Program-made: the position numbers and the translations under genes
Shown here: one piece after another, positions 26,389-34,069 of the stretch
How positions within the stretch are numbered: position 1 is the stretch's first letter
How the letters are laid out: each line of letters starts with the position of its first letter
Source: Bradyrhizobium sp. LTSP849
Lineage (GTDB): Bacteria > Pseudomonadota > Alphaproteobacteria > Rhizobiales > Xanthobacteraceae
Assembly: GCF_000938255.1 (NCBI RefSeq)
Contig: NZ_JYMR01000056.1
Span: forward strand, 1 to 64,000
DNA: 64,000 nucleotides
Direction of reading: 5' to 3'
Notes under the pieces: generated by a model
The model's database searches: none
What the model was told of the DNA's origin: nothing
The model's input: the letters and a program-made list of their open reading frames with translations, nothing else

Positions 26389-26694
26389 ATGACAACGACC
26401 TTGGACATAAATTCCCGTAAAGATTGTAAATTAACAACAAAGTTCGTTTTGAGAGCATCTATCTCCACCTGCGCTGCCCTGACCATTGCGGCGCTGGCCG
26501 GCCTGTTCAGCGCCACCCAGGCGCAAGCCTTTTCCTGCGGCCGAAGCGCGATCGGCGCCGGTTGCGTCGGCCCGCGCGGAGGCGTCGCCTTCAATCGCAA
26601 TGGCGCAGTCGCGGTCGGCCGTTACGGCAATGTCTACGCCTATCGGCGTGGATCCACCTGCTACTGGCGCAACAACCAGCGCATCTGCCCATAA
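26389..26694 (+). CDS. Small secreted hypothetical protein
   Basis: 101-residue protein. An N-terminal extension is followed by a hydrophobic signal (ISTCAALTIAALAGLFSATQAQA), then a Gly/Arg-rich mature part with four cysteines (SCGRSAIGAGCVGPRGG and STCYWRNNQRICP). The mature part resembles other short secreted Gly-rich proteins of Bradyrhizobium. ATG 26389 follows AAAGGACAACAAGAC. It precedes the DUF3300 gene by 41 bp and may be its operon partner. No function is known. Confidence 0.65.
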   Translation: MTTTLDINSRKDCKLTTKFVLRASISTCAALTIAALAGLFSATQAQAFSCGRSAIGAGCVGPRGGVAFNRNGAVAVGRYGNVYAYRRGSTCYWRNNQRICP

Positions 26695-26735
26695 ACCGAA
26701 GGCGCTTTGCGCGAACTGACGACAGGACAACAACC

Positions 26736-27992
26736 GTGACAAACAAGACTTTCTCGGCGCGCAGGCGCTTCAACATCGCCGGCGCGGCCGTCGTGATCGC
26801 ACTGAGTTTCGCCGGCGCACCGGCGCAAGCACAGGACGCCACTGCGCCACAGGCTCAAACCCAGAGCCAGGCGCCGTCCAGGCTTTCCGAGGGCCAGCTC
26901 GAACAGCTCGTCGCCCCCATCGCGCTCTACCCTGATCCTCTGCTGACGCAGGTGCTGATGGCAACGACCTATCCACTCGAGGTCGTCGAGGCCGCGCGCT
27001 GGTCGCACGATAATCCTGGTGTGACCGGCTCCGAGCTGCAGAGCGCGATGCAGAGCCAGCCCTGGGATCCAAGCGTCAAGGCGCTTGCGGCTGTGCCGCA
27101 GACCCTTCAGATGATGAGCGACAAGCTCGACTGGACGCAACAACTCGGCGATGCCTTTCTTGCGCAGCAACAGGACGTCATGGCGGCCGTGCAGACGTTG
27201 CGCGCGGAGGCGCAGGCGACGGGGAATCTGCAATCGAACGCGCAGCAGCGCGTCACCTCCGAGCCGGCGCCCGCGGACGTCGCGGCGCCATCGCGGCAGC
27301 AGGCGATCGTGGTCGAACCGGTCAATCCCGATGTCTATTATGTTCCGGTTTACGATCCGAGCGTGGCCTACGGCCAGTGGGGATATCCGGCCAATCCGCC
27401 CTTCTACTGGTCGCCGCCGGGGTTCATCGCCAGCAACATCGTTTCGTTCGCCGCGGGCGTCACCGTCGGCGCTGCGATCTGGGGCGGATGCGATTGGTGG
27501 CACAACAACGTGATCATCAACGTCAATCGCTTCAACACATTCAATCGCACAGACATCACGAACAATATCTGGGTCCATAACCCAGCCCATCGCGGTGACG
27601 TGCCATACCACAACGCCGCTGTGGCCGAGCGCTTCGGCCGCGGCAACACCGTCGCGGCGCGTGAGGCACTGAACAATCGTATCGGAAACGGACGTCTGGA
27701 TCTGCCTCGCGAGGCCGACCGTAAGTTCGACGGCGCAGGCGAGGCGGCCAAAGTCATGGACGCGGCTGGAGCAGCCAAGCGCATTCCCGATCTCGTCAAA
27801 CCTACCGCTCCGAGGATTGCGCCGAGACAGGCGAACCGCGCGATGCCGCGGCGCAATCTGGATCGCCCGATGGCCGAGGCACGCCCCCAGTTCGACCGTC
27901 CGCGCGCCGAGATGTTCCGGCGCGAGCCTCGGGCCTTTGGTGATGACGGCGGGTTTGCCGATCATTTCGGTGGCGGCCGTCATCGCCTTTGA
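26736..27992 (+). CDS. DUF3300 exported protein
   Basis: 418-residue protein. Signal peptide FNIAGAAVVIALSFAGAPAQAQ, then the DUF3300 core: LEQLVAPIALYPDPLLTQVLMATTYPLEVVEAARW (about 54-88), WDPSVKALAAVPQTLQMM and VVEPVNPDVYYVPVYDPSVAYG. A hydrophobic Trp-rich stretch follows (FYWSPPGFIASNIVSFAAGVTVGAAIWGGCDWW), and the tail is Arg/Pro/Ala-rich and probably disordered. Function of the family is unknown; it is repeatedly found with envelope proteins. GTG 26736 is chosen because it begins directly before the signal peptide. Confidence 0.82.
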   Translation: MTNKTFSARRRFNIAGAAVVIALSFAGAPAQAQDATAPQAQTQSQAPSRLSEGQLEQLVAPIALYPDPLLTQVLMATTYPLEVVEAARWSHDNPGVTGSELQSAMQSQPWDPSVKALAAVPQTLQMMSDKLDWTQQLGDAFLAQQQDVMAAVQTLRAEAQATGNLQSNAQQRVTSEPAPADVAAPSRQQAIVVEPVNPDVYYVPVYDPSVAYGQWGYPANPPFYWSPPGFIASNIVSFAAGVTVGAAIWGGCDWWHNNVIINVNRFNTFNRTDITNNIWVHNPAHRGDVPYHNAAVAERFGRGNTVAAREALNNRIGNGRLDLPREADRKFDGAGEAAKVMDAAGAAKRIPDLVKPTAPRIAPRQANRAMPRRNLDRPMAEARPQFDRPRAEMFRREPRAFGDDGGFADHFGGGRHRL

Positions 27993-28045
27993 GCCCGGCG
28001 CGCCAGTTTGTCCTGAATTTCACGACCTAGAGATGGAGACCCATC

Positions 28046-29473
28046 ATGAAAACGAACCATCAAGCCAGTTGCTACGCCATTCGGCGTTCCGCGCGCGCGA
28101 CGCTCGCTGTTCTCAGTCTCTTCGGATTGACGTCCGTCGCCTCGGCTGCCGACAAGCCGCCTCTGGCTCCCGACACCGTAGCGCCGTTCAGCGCCGATTC
28201 TCGCATCTCGGCGAGTATCGAGCTCGGGCTGCCTGCGCTTGCCGCGGATATCGGTAAGGATATTCCACGACGTCTTGCAAGCATCGATGAGCGGGTCAGC
28301 TGTGTGCATCGACGCGTGCTGTTCTTCCGCGTCAACGCCAATTGCGATATCTGGGGGTATGTCGAACGCTCCGGTCCGGTCTCTCTCTACGGCCGCGGCG
28401 ACCGCGTCTACGGCTTGGTTCCGATTCATGGCGTGCTCGAAGGGCAGGGCGCCAACAGGTTCACTGCGCGCATCCACGGCGAAACGGAGGCCAGCGCGAC
28501 GATCGAGGCCGAGGCGCATCCGCAGCTTGGCCGCGACTGGTCGCTCGATCTGAACTTCAGCGACGGCTTTCACTGGAGCGAGCCGCCGGTGCTGCGTGTG
28601 ATGGGCCGCGAGATACCATTGGCGAAATATGCCGAACCTCGCATCCACACCCAGCTTGGTATCGTCAGGTCGCATGCACTTGCGGCCGCGCGACGTCTCG
28701 ATCTTCACGACAAGGCGGTCGCCGCCTGGCGGCACGCTTTTGAGCCGATCCAGCTCTCCGACAATCCCGCCGTGTGGCTGCAGATCACGCCGCAGAATGC
28801 CGCTTTCGCGGGTGTCCGTGCCGATACAAAGGTCTTGCGGGGATCGCTCGAGTTGTCCGGGACGGCTACGACCATCGTAGGCCAGGCTCCGCCGGCTGTC
28901 ACGGCAGCGCCGCTGCCGCCCCTGGGCCACGACGTCGATGCTCCCGGCACGTTCGACGTCATTCTTCCGGTCAAGATCGGCTACGACACGATCAAGGACA
29001 GACTGAAGCAGGCGATCGCGGCGATGCCCGCGCTGCCGGGCATCTCGGTTCGTGACGTCGAAATCTACCCGTCATCCGGCAAACTAGTGATCGGCTTGCG
29101 CGTCACAAAGGCATCGGAGACGGATGCTAACGCCGGCAACTGGATCTATCTCACCGGCGGAATCCAGGTCGACGCCGACGGTCATGCCGTCAGTCTGTCC
29201 AATCTCTCAGTCATCTCGGGTGACGAAGCACTGGCTCCGCTGGTCGAGCCGATTGCGGCAGAGCTCGGATCGAAAGCAAATGTCGACTATGGGATTGCCT
29301 ACGAGAATCTGCTGAATGCCGCCAATTCTAGGCTCTCCAGGCCGTTGAAGGATGGCTTCCGTATGGAAGGGCATCTGTCCTCGGCGAAGCTCGAAAAGGT
29401 CTATTTGCCTGCAGATGGCATCGTCATCGCGCTGCGAGCCAGCGGGGATCTAAAGATTCTCTACGGCATGTAG
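28046..29473 (+). CDS. DUF4403 family exported protein
   Basis: 475-residue protein with a signal peptide (LAVLSLFGLTSVASAAD) and a long beta-rich body typical of DUF4403: SRISASIELGLPALAADIGKDIP at about 52-74, the WSLDLNFSDGFHW region around 165, and NPAVWLQITPQNAAFAGV near 236. Such proteins resemble lipid-binding tubular (BPI/SMP-like) folds, a suggestion in the literature that cannot be verified here. It begins 53 bp after the DUF3300 gene and ends 10 bp before the FUSC gene, so the three likely form an operon with an envelope function. Confidence 0.8.
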   Translation: MKTNHQASCYAIRRSARATLAVLSLFGLTSVASAADKPPLAPDTVAPFSADSRISASIELGLPALAADIGKDIPRRLASIDERVSCVHRRVLFFRVNANCDIWGYVERSGPVSLYGRGDRVYGLVPIHGVLEGQGANRFTARIHGETEASATIEAEAHPQLGRDWSLDLNFSDGFHWSEPPVLRVMGREIPLAKYAEPRIHTQLGIVRSHALAAARRLDLHDKAVAAWRHAFEPIQLSDNPAVWLQITPQNAAFAGVRADTKVLRGSLELSGTATTIVGQAPPAVTAAPLPPLGHDVDAPGTFDVILPVKIGYDTIKDRLKQAIAAMPALPGISVRDVEIYPSSGKLVIGLRVTKASETDANAGNWIYLTGGIQVDADGHAVSLSNLSVISGDEALAPLVEPIAAELGSKANVDYGIAYENLLNAANSRLSRPLKDGFRMEGHLSSAKLEKVYLPADGIVIALRASGDLKILYGM

Positions 29474-29483
29474 CAGGCCGATC

Positions 29484-30524
29484 ATGGTCGATTTCAAGCG
29501 CGGTGCCTGGCTCGACCGGATTGATCCGGGTGCGCATAGGCGCGTCAAGGGATTACGCTTGGCGACCGCCTTTGGCCTCGCCGCGATGCTGGCAACCATG
29601 CCGGGCATCGCGGAGGGGCGGGGGCCGCTGCTTGGCGTATTCGCGGCCGGCTTTGCGCTATGGGCAAGCGTGTCGGAGTCGCAGGCGACCAGATACGAAT
29701 CGGCCCGCGATCTCCTGATTCTTTGTCTCGCGGCAGGCATTGGTGCCGCAATCTTTGTTGCTGTACGGCCTGTGCTCGGTCCCGTTTGGGACGAATTGAC
29801 GTTGGTTACAGGAGCTTTCTGCGTCGGGTATCTCAGGCGCTACGGAGTTCTCGGTGCTGGCGTCGGATCACAGATCTTCATTGGACAGCTCCTGGCTTTC
29901 ACCTCCGGTGCGGCGCTCCAGGACCTCGGGACAATCGCGTTGGCCACCTCCCTTGCCGGGCTTGCCGCAATCGTGCCTCGGCTGCTGAGCGGACCGGCTG
30001 AAAAGCCGGCGCTCTCGCCGCGAGTTGACATTCCAGCCGATGGCGACATTGCCTTCACTGAATCGGTCATGGGTCTGCAAGCCGCGTTCGCCTCGCTCAT
30101 CATCGTAGTTCTCGGACAAGCTCTAGGACTTACGGAGTCCGCCTGGGCAATTGCGGCGTGCACCTACGTTGTGACAGGCTCGCTTGCCGGCACCATCGAT
30201 CGCATCCGGCGGCGCGTTGCGGGTACGTTGGTCGGCGTGCCACTGGGACTTGCTTGCCTGCCGATTGCAGCTCACGCGCCATTGATAGTGTGGGTAGCGG
30301 CCGCCTTTGCCATGATCATCTATTCGATGGCGCTGCCCGAACACTATGAGGTCGCTTGTGGGGCCTATGCGTTCGCACTCGTTGTCACCATGGGCGCGAG
30401 CGGAGAATATCCGGCCGCTGTCCTCGTCGCCAGGGGATGGGAGACGATACTTGGGGGCGCGATCGGCATTGCTGTCGTCCTGCTGTTCGCAAAGTTGCCA
30501 TTTGCGCGACAGCATCAATGTTAA
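29484..30524 (+). CDS. FUSC-family inner-membrane protein
   Basis: 346-residue membrane protein with two blocks of hydrophobic helices (about 28-170 and 200-340) separated by a short polar linker (PAEKPALSPRVDIPADGD). Features such as RRRVAGTLVGVPLGLACLPIA match the FUSC/aromatic-acid-exporter superfamily, which includes fusaric-acid resistance and AaeB pumps. It is shorter than AaeB (about 650 residues) and lacks the large cytoplasmic domain. With the preceding DUF4403 and DUF3300 genes it may form an export or envelope-maintenance unit (inference). Confidence 0.78.
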   Translation: MVDFKRGAWLDRIDPGAHRRVKGLRLATAFGLAAMLATMPGIAEGRGPLLGVFAAGFALWASVSESQATRYESARDLLILCLAAGIGAAIFVAVRPVLGPVWDELTLVTGAFCVGYLRRYGVLGAGVGSQIFIGQLLAFTSGAALQDLGTIALATSLAGLAAIVPRLLSGPAEKPALSPRVDIPADGDIAFTESVMGLQAAFASLIIVVLGQALGLTESAWAIAACTYVVTGSLAGTIDRIRRRVAGTLVGVPLGLACLPIAAHAPLIVWVAAAFAMIIYSMALPEHYEVACGAYAFALVVTMGASGEYPAAVLVARGWETILGGAIGIAVVLLFAKLPFARQHQC

Positions 30525-31321
30525 ATTTTTCTGGCTTTGAGACTCACGAATTTCAAAGCGATGGGGGCGTTGGAGAGGGCCACCAATTTTGATTGCCGCT
30601 AGATATGTGTGCAGAGTCCTTACCATCATTGCATGTATTCCGGGACGCGCTCATCCCGACATCGGGATTGATGCGCCCAGGGCCAGAAGCGGCTGTGCAC
30701 ATGTTGATAGCCAATCCGCTGAATTTATTGCGGTTCGTCGTCGGCATCGAAGACCACTTGTCGGGTCCTTCCGCTTTCTGCCTGAAACTCTGACCGCTAT
30801 TGCAGGCAGCCTTCATCTGATAAAGCCCTGGTCGCAATGGGGGTCAGTTCTTGGACTGATAAGGTTTCTAACAAAATGGAGTCAGTTCGCGACTGATAAG
30901 GTTTTTGCCGAAAGCTTATCAGTCTGGCGGCGACGAGTTCGAGTCGCGCTCCCGCTACCAAGCCAGCGATTTTGCACTCCAAACTACGATTTTGTGCGCT
31001 TTCCTGCGGAAGATAGTAGACAACTCACCGCATTCTGGGACAGAGCTGCCGGAGCATTGGCCGCGATGCCGCTTGAGACGAGTGCAATCAGCACTGTGCG
31101 CGTCACGTAGGATTAGCTGATCCTCCGCCTCGGCCTTCCGAGAAGGGCTTGCGCTGGCGATTTCGGCTCATCCCTCTTAGCGTTCCGTTTCAATGCCGAC
31201 TCTCGAACCGCCGCGCTGGCCCCTTCTTGCAAAAGCCGTTGGGCGGAGATCCAAAGACAAAGAGGATCGCCGCTTGCTGCCTGGGCCAATTGGAGCGCCA
31301 GCAGCGATGCGGTTGCTTGGC
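30525..31321. other. Gene-free interval containing repeat copy B and a tRNA-like 3' end
   Basis: 797 bp with no supported gene; the open frames here lack ribosome sites and family features. It carries repeat copy B. Fourteen bases after the repeat, 30937-30960 reads GTTCGAGTC...CCCGCTACCA, which looks like the T-loop, acceptor and CCA end of a tRNA, but the preceding bases do not pair to make a T stem and no cloverleaf can be drawn. It may be a relic of an integration at a tRNA end, or chance. Confidence 0.4.
30836..30923 (+). repeat. Dispersed composite repeat, copy B
   Basis: ACTGATAAG at 30855-30863 and 30892-30900, inverse CTTATCAGT at 30915-30923. The first interval contains a 10-nt variable spacer and the 13-mer AAATGGAGTCAGT (30874-30886); the second interval is 14 nt. 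A diverged preceding unit (AATGGGGGTCAGTTC) begins at 30836. Same orientation as copies A and C. It lies between the FUSC gene and the Lrp regulator, at the left edge of the GABA-type island. Confidence 0.87.
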
Positions 31322-31816
31322 TCATTGCGGGGGATCGAGCAGCGTTTTGAGCGGAAGAACACTTTTCACTATGGGCGATTTCAGCACGATGTAGCTGAAG
31401 TATTTCTCGATCCCGATGTTGCGTTCGAGCAGGTGTTCCATTCCCTCCTGGTAGTGGCTGATGTTGCGGCACACGAAACGCAGCAAATAGTCGTAGCCGC
31501 CGCTGACAAGGTGACACTCCATCAGCTCGTCTACCTTGCGCATACTGGCCTCGAATTTCACGAAGTCCTCCTTGCGATGGTCGACCAACGTGATTTCGGT
31601 GAAGACGCTTATGCTCTCGGTTAGCTTCGCAAGGTTAATTTGCGAGCCGTAGCCAGTGATGTACCCGGCCGATTCCAGCCGCTTGACGCGTTGCAGACAC
31701 GGGCTCGCCGAAAGGCCAACTGCCTCAGCCAGATTGGCGTTGGTCATCCTCCCGTCGTTCTGCAACTGGACGAGGATGTTCAAGTCAATCCGATCGAGCT
31801 TCGGGACGCCGTTCAA
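31322..31816 (-). CDS. Lrp/AsnC-family transcriptional regulator
   Basis: 164-residue regulator. The N-terminal helix-turn-helix (LDRIDLNILVQLQNDGRMTNANLAEAVGLSASPCLQRVKRLE, residues about 7-49) is followed by the RAM/AsnC ligand-binding domain with MECHLVSGGYDYLLRFVC. Members sense amino acids and assemble as octamers. TTG at 31816 is the best start: GGAGA lies just upstream and PKLDRIDLNIL is the usual N terminus. The gene follows gabT on the same strand after about 240 bp, so control of the GABA-type island is a reasonable inference. Confidence 0.88.
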   Translation of the reverse strand: MNGVPKLDRIDLNILVQLQNDGRMTNANLAEAVGLSASPCLQRVKRLESAGYITGYGSQINLAKLTESISVFTEITLVDHRKEDFVKFEASMRKVDELMECHLVSGGYDYLLRFVCRNISHYQEGMEHLLERNIGIEKYFSYIVLKSPIVKSVLPLKTLLDPPQ

Positions 31817-32021
31817 AGAATCGTCTCCATGTTGCCGGTGGGATTTCCTCCGCTGCTACGGTTCGCCAGCGCTAGCCAGGCGGCACGACAAGTCCGTAGA
31901 GCAGCCGGGCAGGTCCGCGTCGCGCCGCGGCGTTTTGCTCGACTGGCAGGCGGTCCGGGCCGCACCGGATGGCGGCGCTCGGACGGCAATATTATAAGCG
32001 CTACAGCGTCCCTCGCGAGAT

Positions 32022-32045
32022 GGCCGGACACTTAAGTGTCCGGCC
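32022..32045. promoter_or_regulatory. 24-bp perfect palindrome with ACACTTAAGTGT core
   Basis: The left half GGCCGGACACTT is exactly mirrored in the right half (no loop needed). It lies 14 bp beyond the gabT stop and about 205 bp upstream of the Lrp gene. Its central 12 bp ACACTTAAGTGT are identical to a site just upstream of the PAS-LuxR gene at 36462-36473. This could be a regulator-binding site or, as a GC-rich hairpin, an RNA end for gabT; there is no T tract. Confidence 0.5.
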
Positions 32046-32058
32046 TAGCGCCCACAGC

Positions 32059-33360
32059 CTACGCGACCGCCTTTGCGCTTTCGGCCGACAGCGCCGCGTC
32101 GATGATAACGAGAGCCTTGTCCAGGTTCTCGTCCGAGACAACCAGGGGCGCCAGAAAGCGGATCACGTTACGGTGGACACCGCACTTGATCACCAGGAGT
32201 CCGCACTGACGGGCTTGATCGATGACGCGTTGCGCGCGGTCCGGGTCGGGCGTCTTGGTCTTGCGGTCCTTGACCAACTCGATGGCCTGCATGAAGCCCA
32301 GCCCTCGCACGTCGCCGATGATCGCGTGCCTCCGAGCGAGTTCGCGGAGGCCTGCTTCGAGCCTCTGGCCGAGACGCTCCGCACGATCGAGCAGCTTGTC
32401 CTGTTCGAAGGCCTCCAGAACCGCGAGTGCGGCGGCACAGCCGATGGCGTTGCCGCCGTAGGTGCCACCGAGACCGCCGGGGAGGGGAGCGTCCATGATC
32501 TCGGCTCGCCCGATGACGCCCGACAAGGGAAATCCACCGGCGAGGCTTTTAGCGACGGTCACCAGATCGGGTTGGATCCCGGAGTGCTCGAAGCCGAAAA
32601 GTTTTCCGGTCCGTCCGAAGCCGGTCTGGATCTCGTCAGCGATGAGCACGATGCCGTGGCGCTTGGCGATCTCGCGCAGCGCCTTGAGGAATGGAGCCGG
32701 GGCGGGCAGGAAGCCTCCATCTCCCTGCACCGGCTCAATAATGATCGCGGCGACACGATCCGGAGCGATCTCGGTTGCGAACACCTCATCGAGCGCTTCG
32801 AGCGCGCGCTCGGTCGTCATGTCGCGATAGGAGTCCGGGAAGGCTGTGTGGAAGATCTCGGAAGCGAACGGTCCGAAGTTCTGCTTATAGGGCTGGCTCA
32901 TGCCGGTGAGGCTTATGCCGAGCATCGTGCGGCCATGAAAGCCGCCCCTGAACGCGATCACGGCGGAGCGGTTGGTGTAGGCGCGAGCGATCTTGACGGC
33001 GTTCTCGACCGCTTCGGCACCCGAAGTAAGGAAGATGCTCTTGTAGGCCTCACCCTTGCCGACCAGGCGGTTCAGCTTCTCGGCGAGATCCAGATACGGC
33101 CGGTAGGCCGCGACCTGGAAGGCCATATGGGTGACGCTCTTGAGCTGCTTCTCGACCGCGGCCACGACTCGCGGATGGTTGTGTCCGACGTTGAGCACGC
33201 CGATGCCTGCGACGAAGTCGAGATACTCTTTACCTTCCACGTCCCAAACCAACGCGCCTTCCGCGCGCGCGATGGTGATCGGATGGGCGGTGAGGACGCC
33301 GCGCGCGATATTGGCGTTACGCAGTGCGGCAAGCTCGACGGCGGTTTGAGCGGCTGACAT
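32059..33360 (-). CDS. gabT: 4-aminobutyrate--2-oxoglutarate transaminase
   Basis: 433-residue class-III PLP aminotransferase that converts GABA and 2-oxoglutarate to succinate semialdehyde and glutamate. Landmarks: FVAGIGVLNVGHNHP (about 48-62), LTSGAEAVENAVKIAR (SGAEAVE, about 104), AFRGGFHGRT, IIEPVQGDGGF, LIADEIQTGFGRTG with the PLP-contacting Asp, and the Schiff-base Lys in VTVAKSLAGGFPLSG. Length fits GabT. Other omega-amino acids (5-aminovalerate, beta-alanine) cannot be excluded. ATG 33360 gives the usual N terminus SAAQTAVELAALRNANIARG. gabD is nearby on the opposite strand. Confidence 0.9.
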   Translation of the reverse strand: MSAAQTAVELAALRNANIARGVLTAHPITIARAEGALVWDVEGKEYLDFVAGIGVLNVGHNHPRVVAAVEKQLKSVTHMAFQVAAYRPYLDLAEKLNRLVGKGEAYKSIFLTSGAEAVENAVKIARAYTNRSAVIAFRGGFHGRTMLGISLTGMSQPYKQNFGPFASEIFHTAFPDSYRDMTTERALEALDEVFATEIAPDRVAAIIIEPVQGDGGFLPAPAPFLKALREIAKRHGIVLIADEIQTGFGRTGKLFGFEHSGIQPDLVTVAKSLAGGFPLSGVIGRAEIMDAPLPGGLGGTYGGNAIGCAAALAVLEAFEQDKLLDRAERLGQRLEAGLRELARRHAIIGDVRGLGFMQAIELVKDRKTKTPDPDRAQRVIDQARQCGLLVIKCGVHRNVIRFLAPLVVSDENLDKALVIIDAALSAESAKAVA

Positions 33361-33545
33361 GGCTGGATCCCTTGCTGGTGTATCGGCCTCGCCACCGGGC
33401 GCTGGCCTTGCAGAAATCCTACCCGCGCCGCCCCGATCAAATTGCCGAAGACGAGACACAGACAGCAAGCTCTATCGTCGTCGGAGTTCCAAACCGCAGG
33501 GCGTGCTGCCGTGCTGCGCCGAGAGTGAAGGGGTAGTGCCTTCAG

Positions 33546-33890
33546 CTAGAAGATCGGCTCTCCGACCGCGACCTTGCTGCGGGGGCCAAGCACGATCACA
33601 TTCCGGTCGGCATTCTTCGCGCCCAGAATGAGCAATTCGGAAGTGAAGCCCGCGATATTCTTCGGGCCGAGATTGCAGATGCAGACGACGAGCGAGCCGA
33701 CCAGCGCCTCCGGTTCGTAGTTGGTGATCTGAGCGCTCGACCACATGGTTCGTTCGGCTCCGACATCGACGCCTACCTTATAGGAAGGATTGCGCGCCCT
33801 GGTAAAGGGTTCGACCTCGACGACCCTGCCAATCCGGATGTCGAGAGGGGCGAAGTCGTCGTAGGTAGTTTGGGCCTTCAGTTGCGTCAT
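33546..33890 (-). CDS. csaA: CsaA-type tRNA-binding domain protein
   Basis: 114-residue protein consisting of one OB-fold tRNA-binding domain (EMAP/Arc1p-like): DDFAPLDIRIGRVVEVEPFTRARNPSYKV at about 11-39, then QITNYEPEALVGSLVVCICNL and ELLILGAKN. This is the CsaA family; members bind tRNA and have been described as export chaperones. It is transcribed with the gabT strand, 185 bp upstream of gabT, and divergent from gabD. Its presence in a GABA catabolic locus is unexplained. Confidence 0.88.
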   Translation of the reverse strand: MTQLKAQTTYDDFAPLDIRIGRVVEVEPFTRARNPSYKVGVDVGAERTMWSSAQITNYEPEALVGSLVVCICNLGPKNIAGFTSELLILGAKNADRNVIVLGPRSKVAVGEPIF

Positions 33891-34069
33891 ATCGCGGACC
33901 TCGGTCAGGATGGGCGTGCTTTTCGGCGATCATTAGAACATGTGGCAGCAGCAGGACATTCCGTAAGAACCGGCGGGACGGCAATTTTTGCGTCTTCGGC
34001 GGCCTTCATCGGCAGGGCCTGCTGACCAAAAATGCGATGGTGCGGGCCTTACCTTCGGAGGCCTCGACG

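Noticed and set aside
26226..26420. 64-codon frame between the PLD gene and the next small secreted protein
   Set aside because: No ribosome site and it overlaps the better supported gene at 26389.
26661..27983. Minus-strand frame of 440 codons opposite the DUF3300 gene
   Set aside because: His/Arg-rich low-quality translation and antisense to a family with clear motifs.
30937..30960. tRNA gene candidate
   Set aside because: Only the 3' end resembles a tRNA; T stem and remaining arms cannot be formed.
30589..31110. Open frames in the gap around repeat copy B
   Set aside because: They run through the repeat, have no ribosome site and no family resemblance.
31969..33357. Plus-strand frame of 462 codons opposite gabT
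   Set aside because: Exact antisense of a well-supported aminotransferase; composition is that of a complementary frame.
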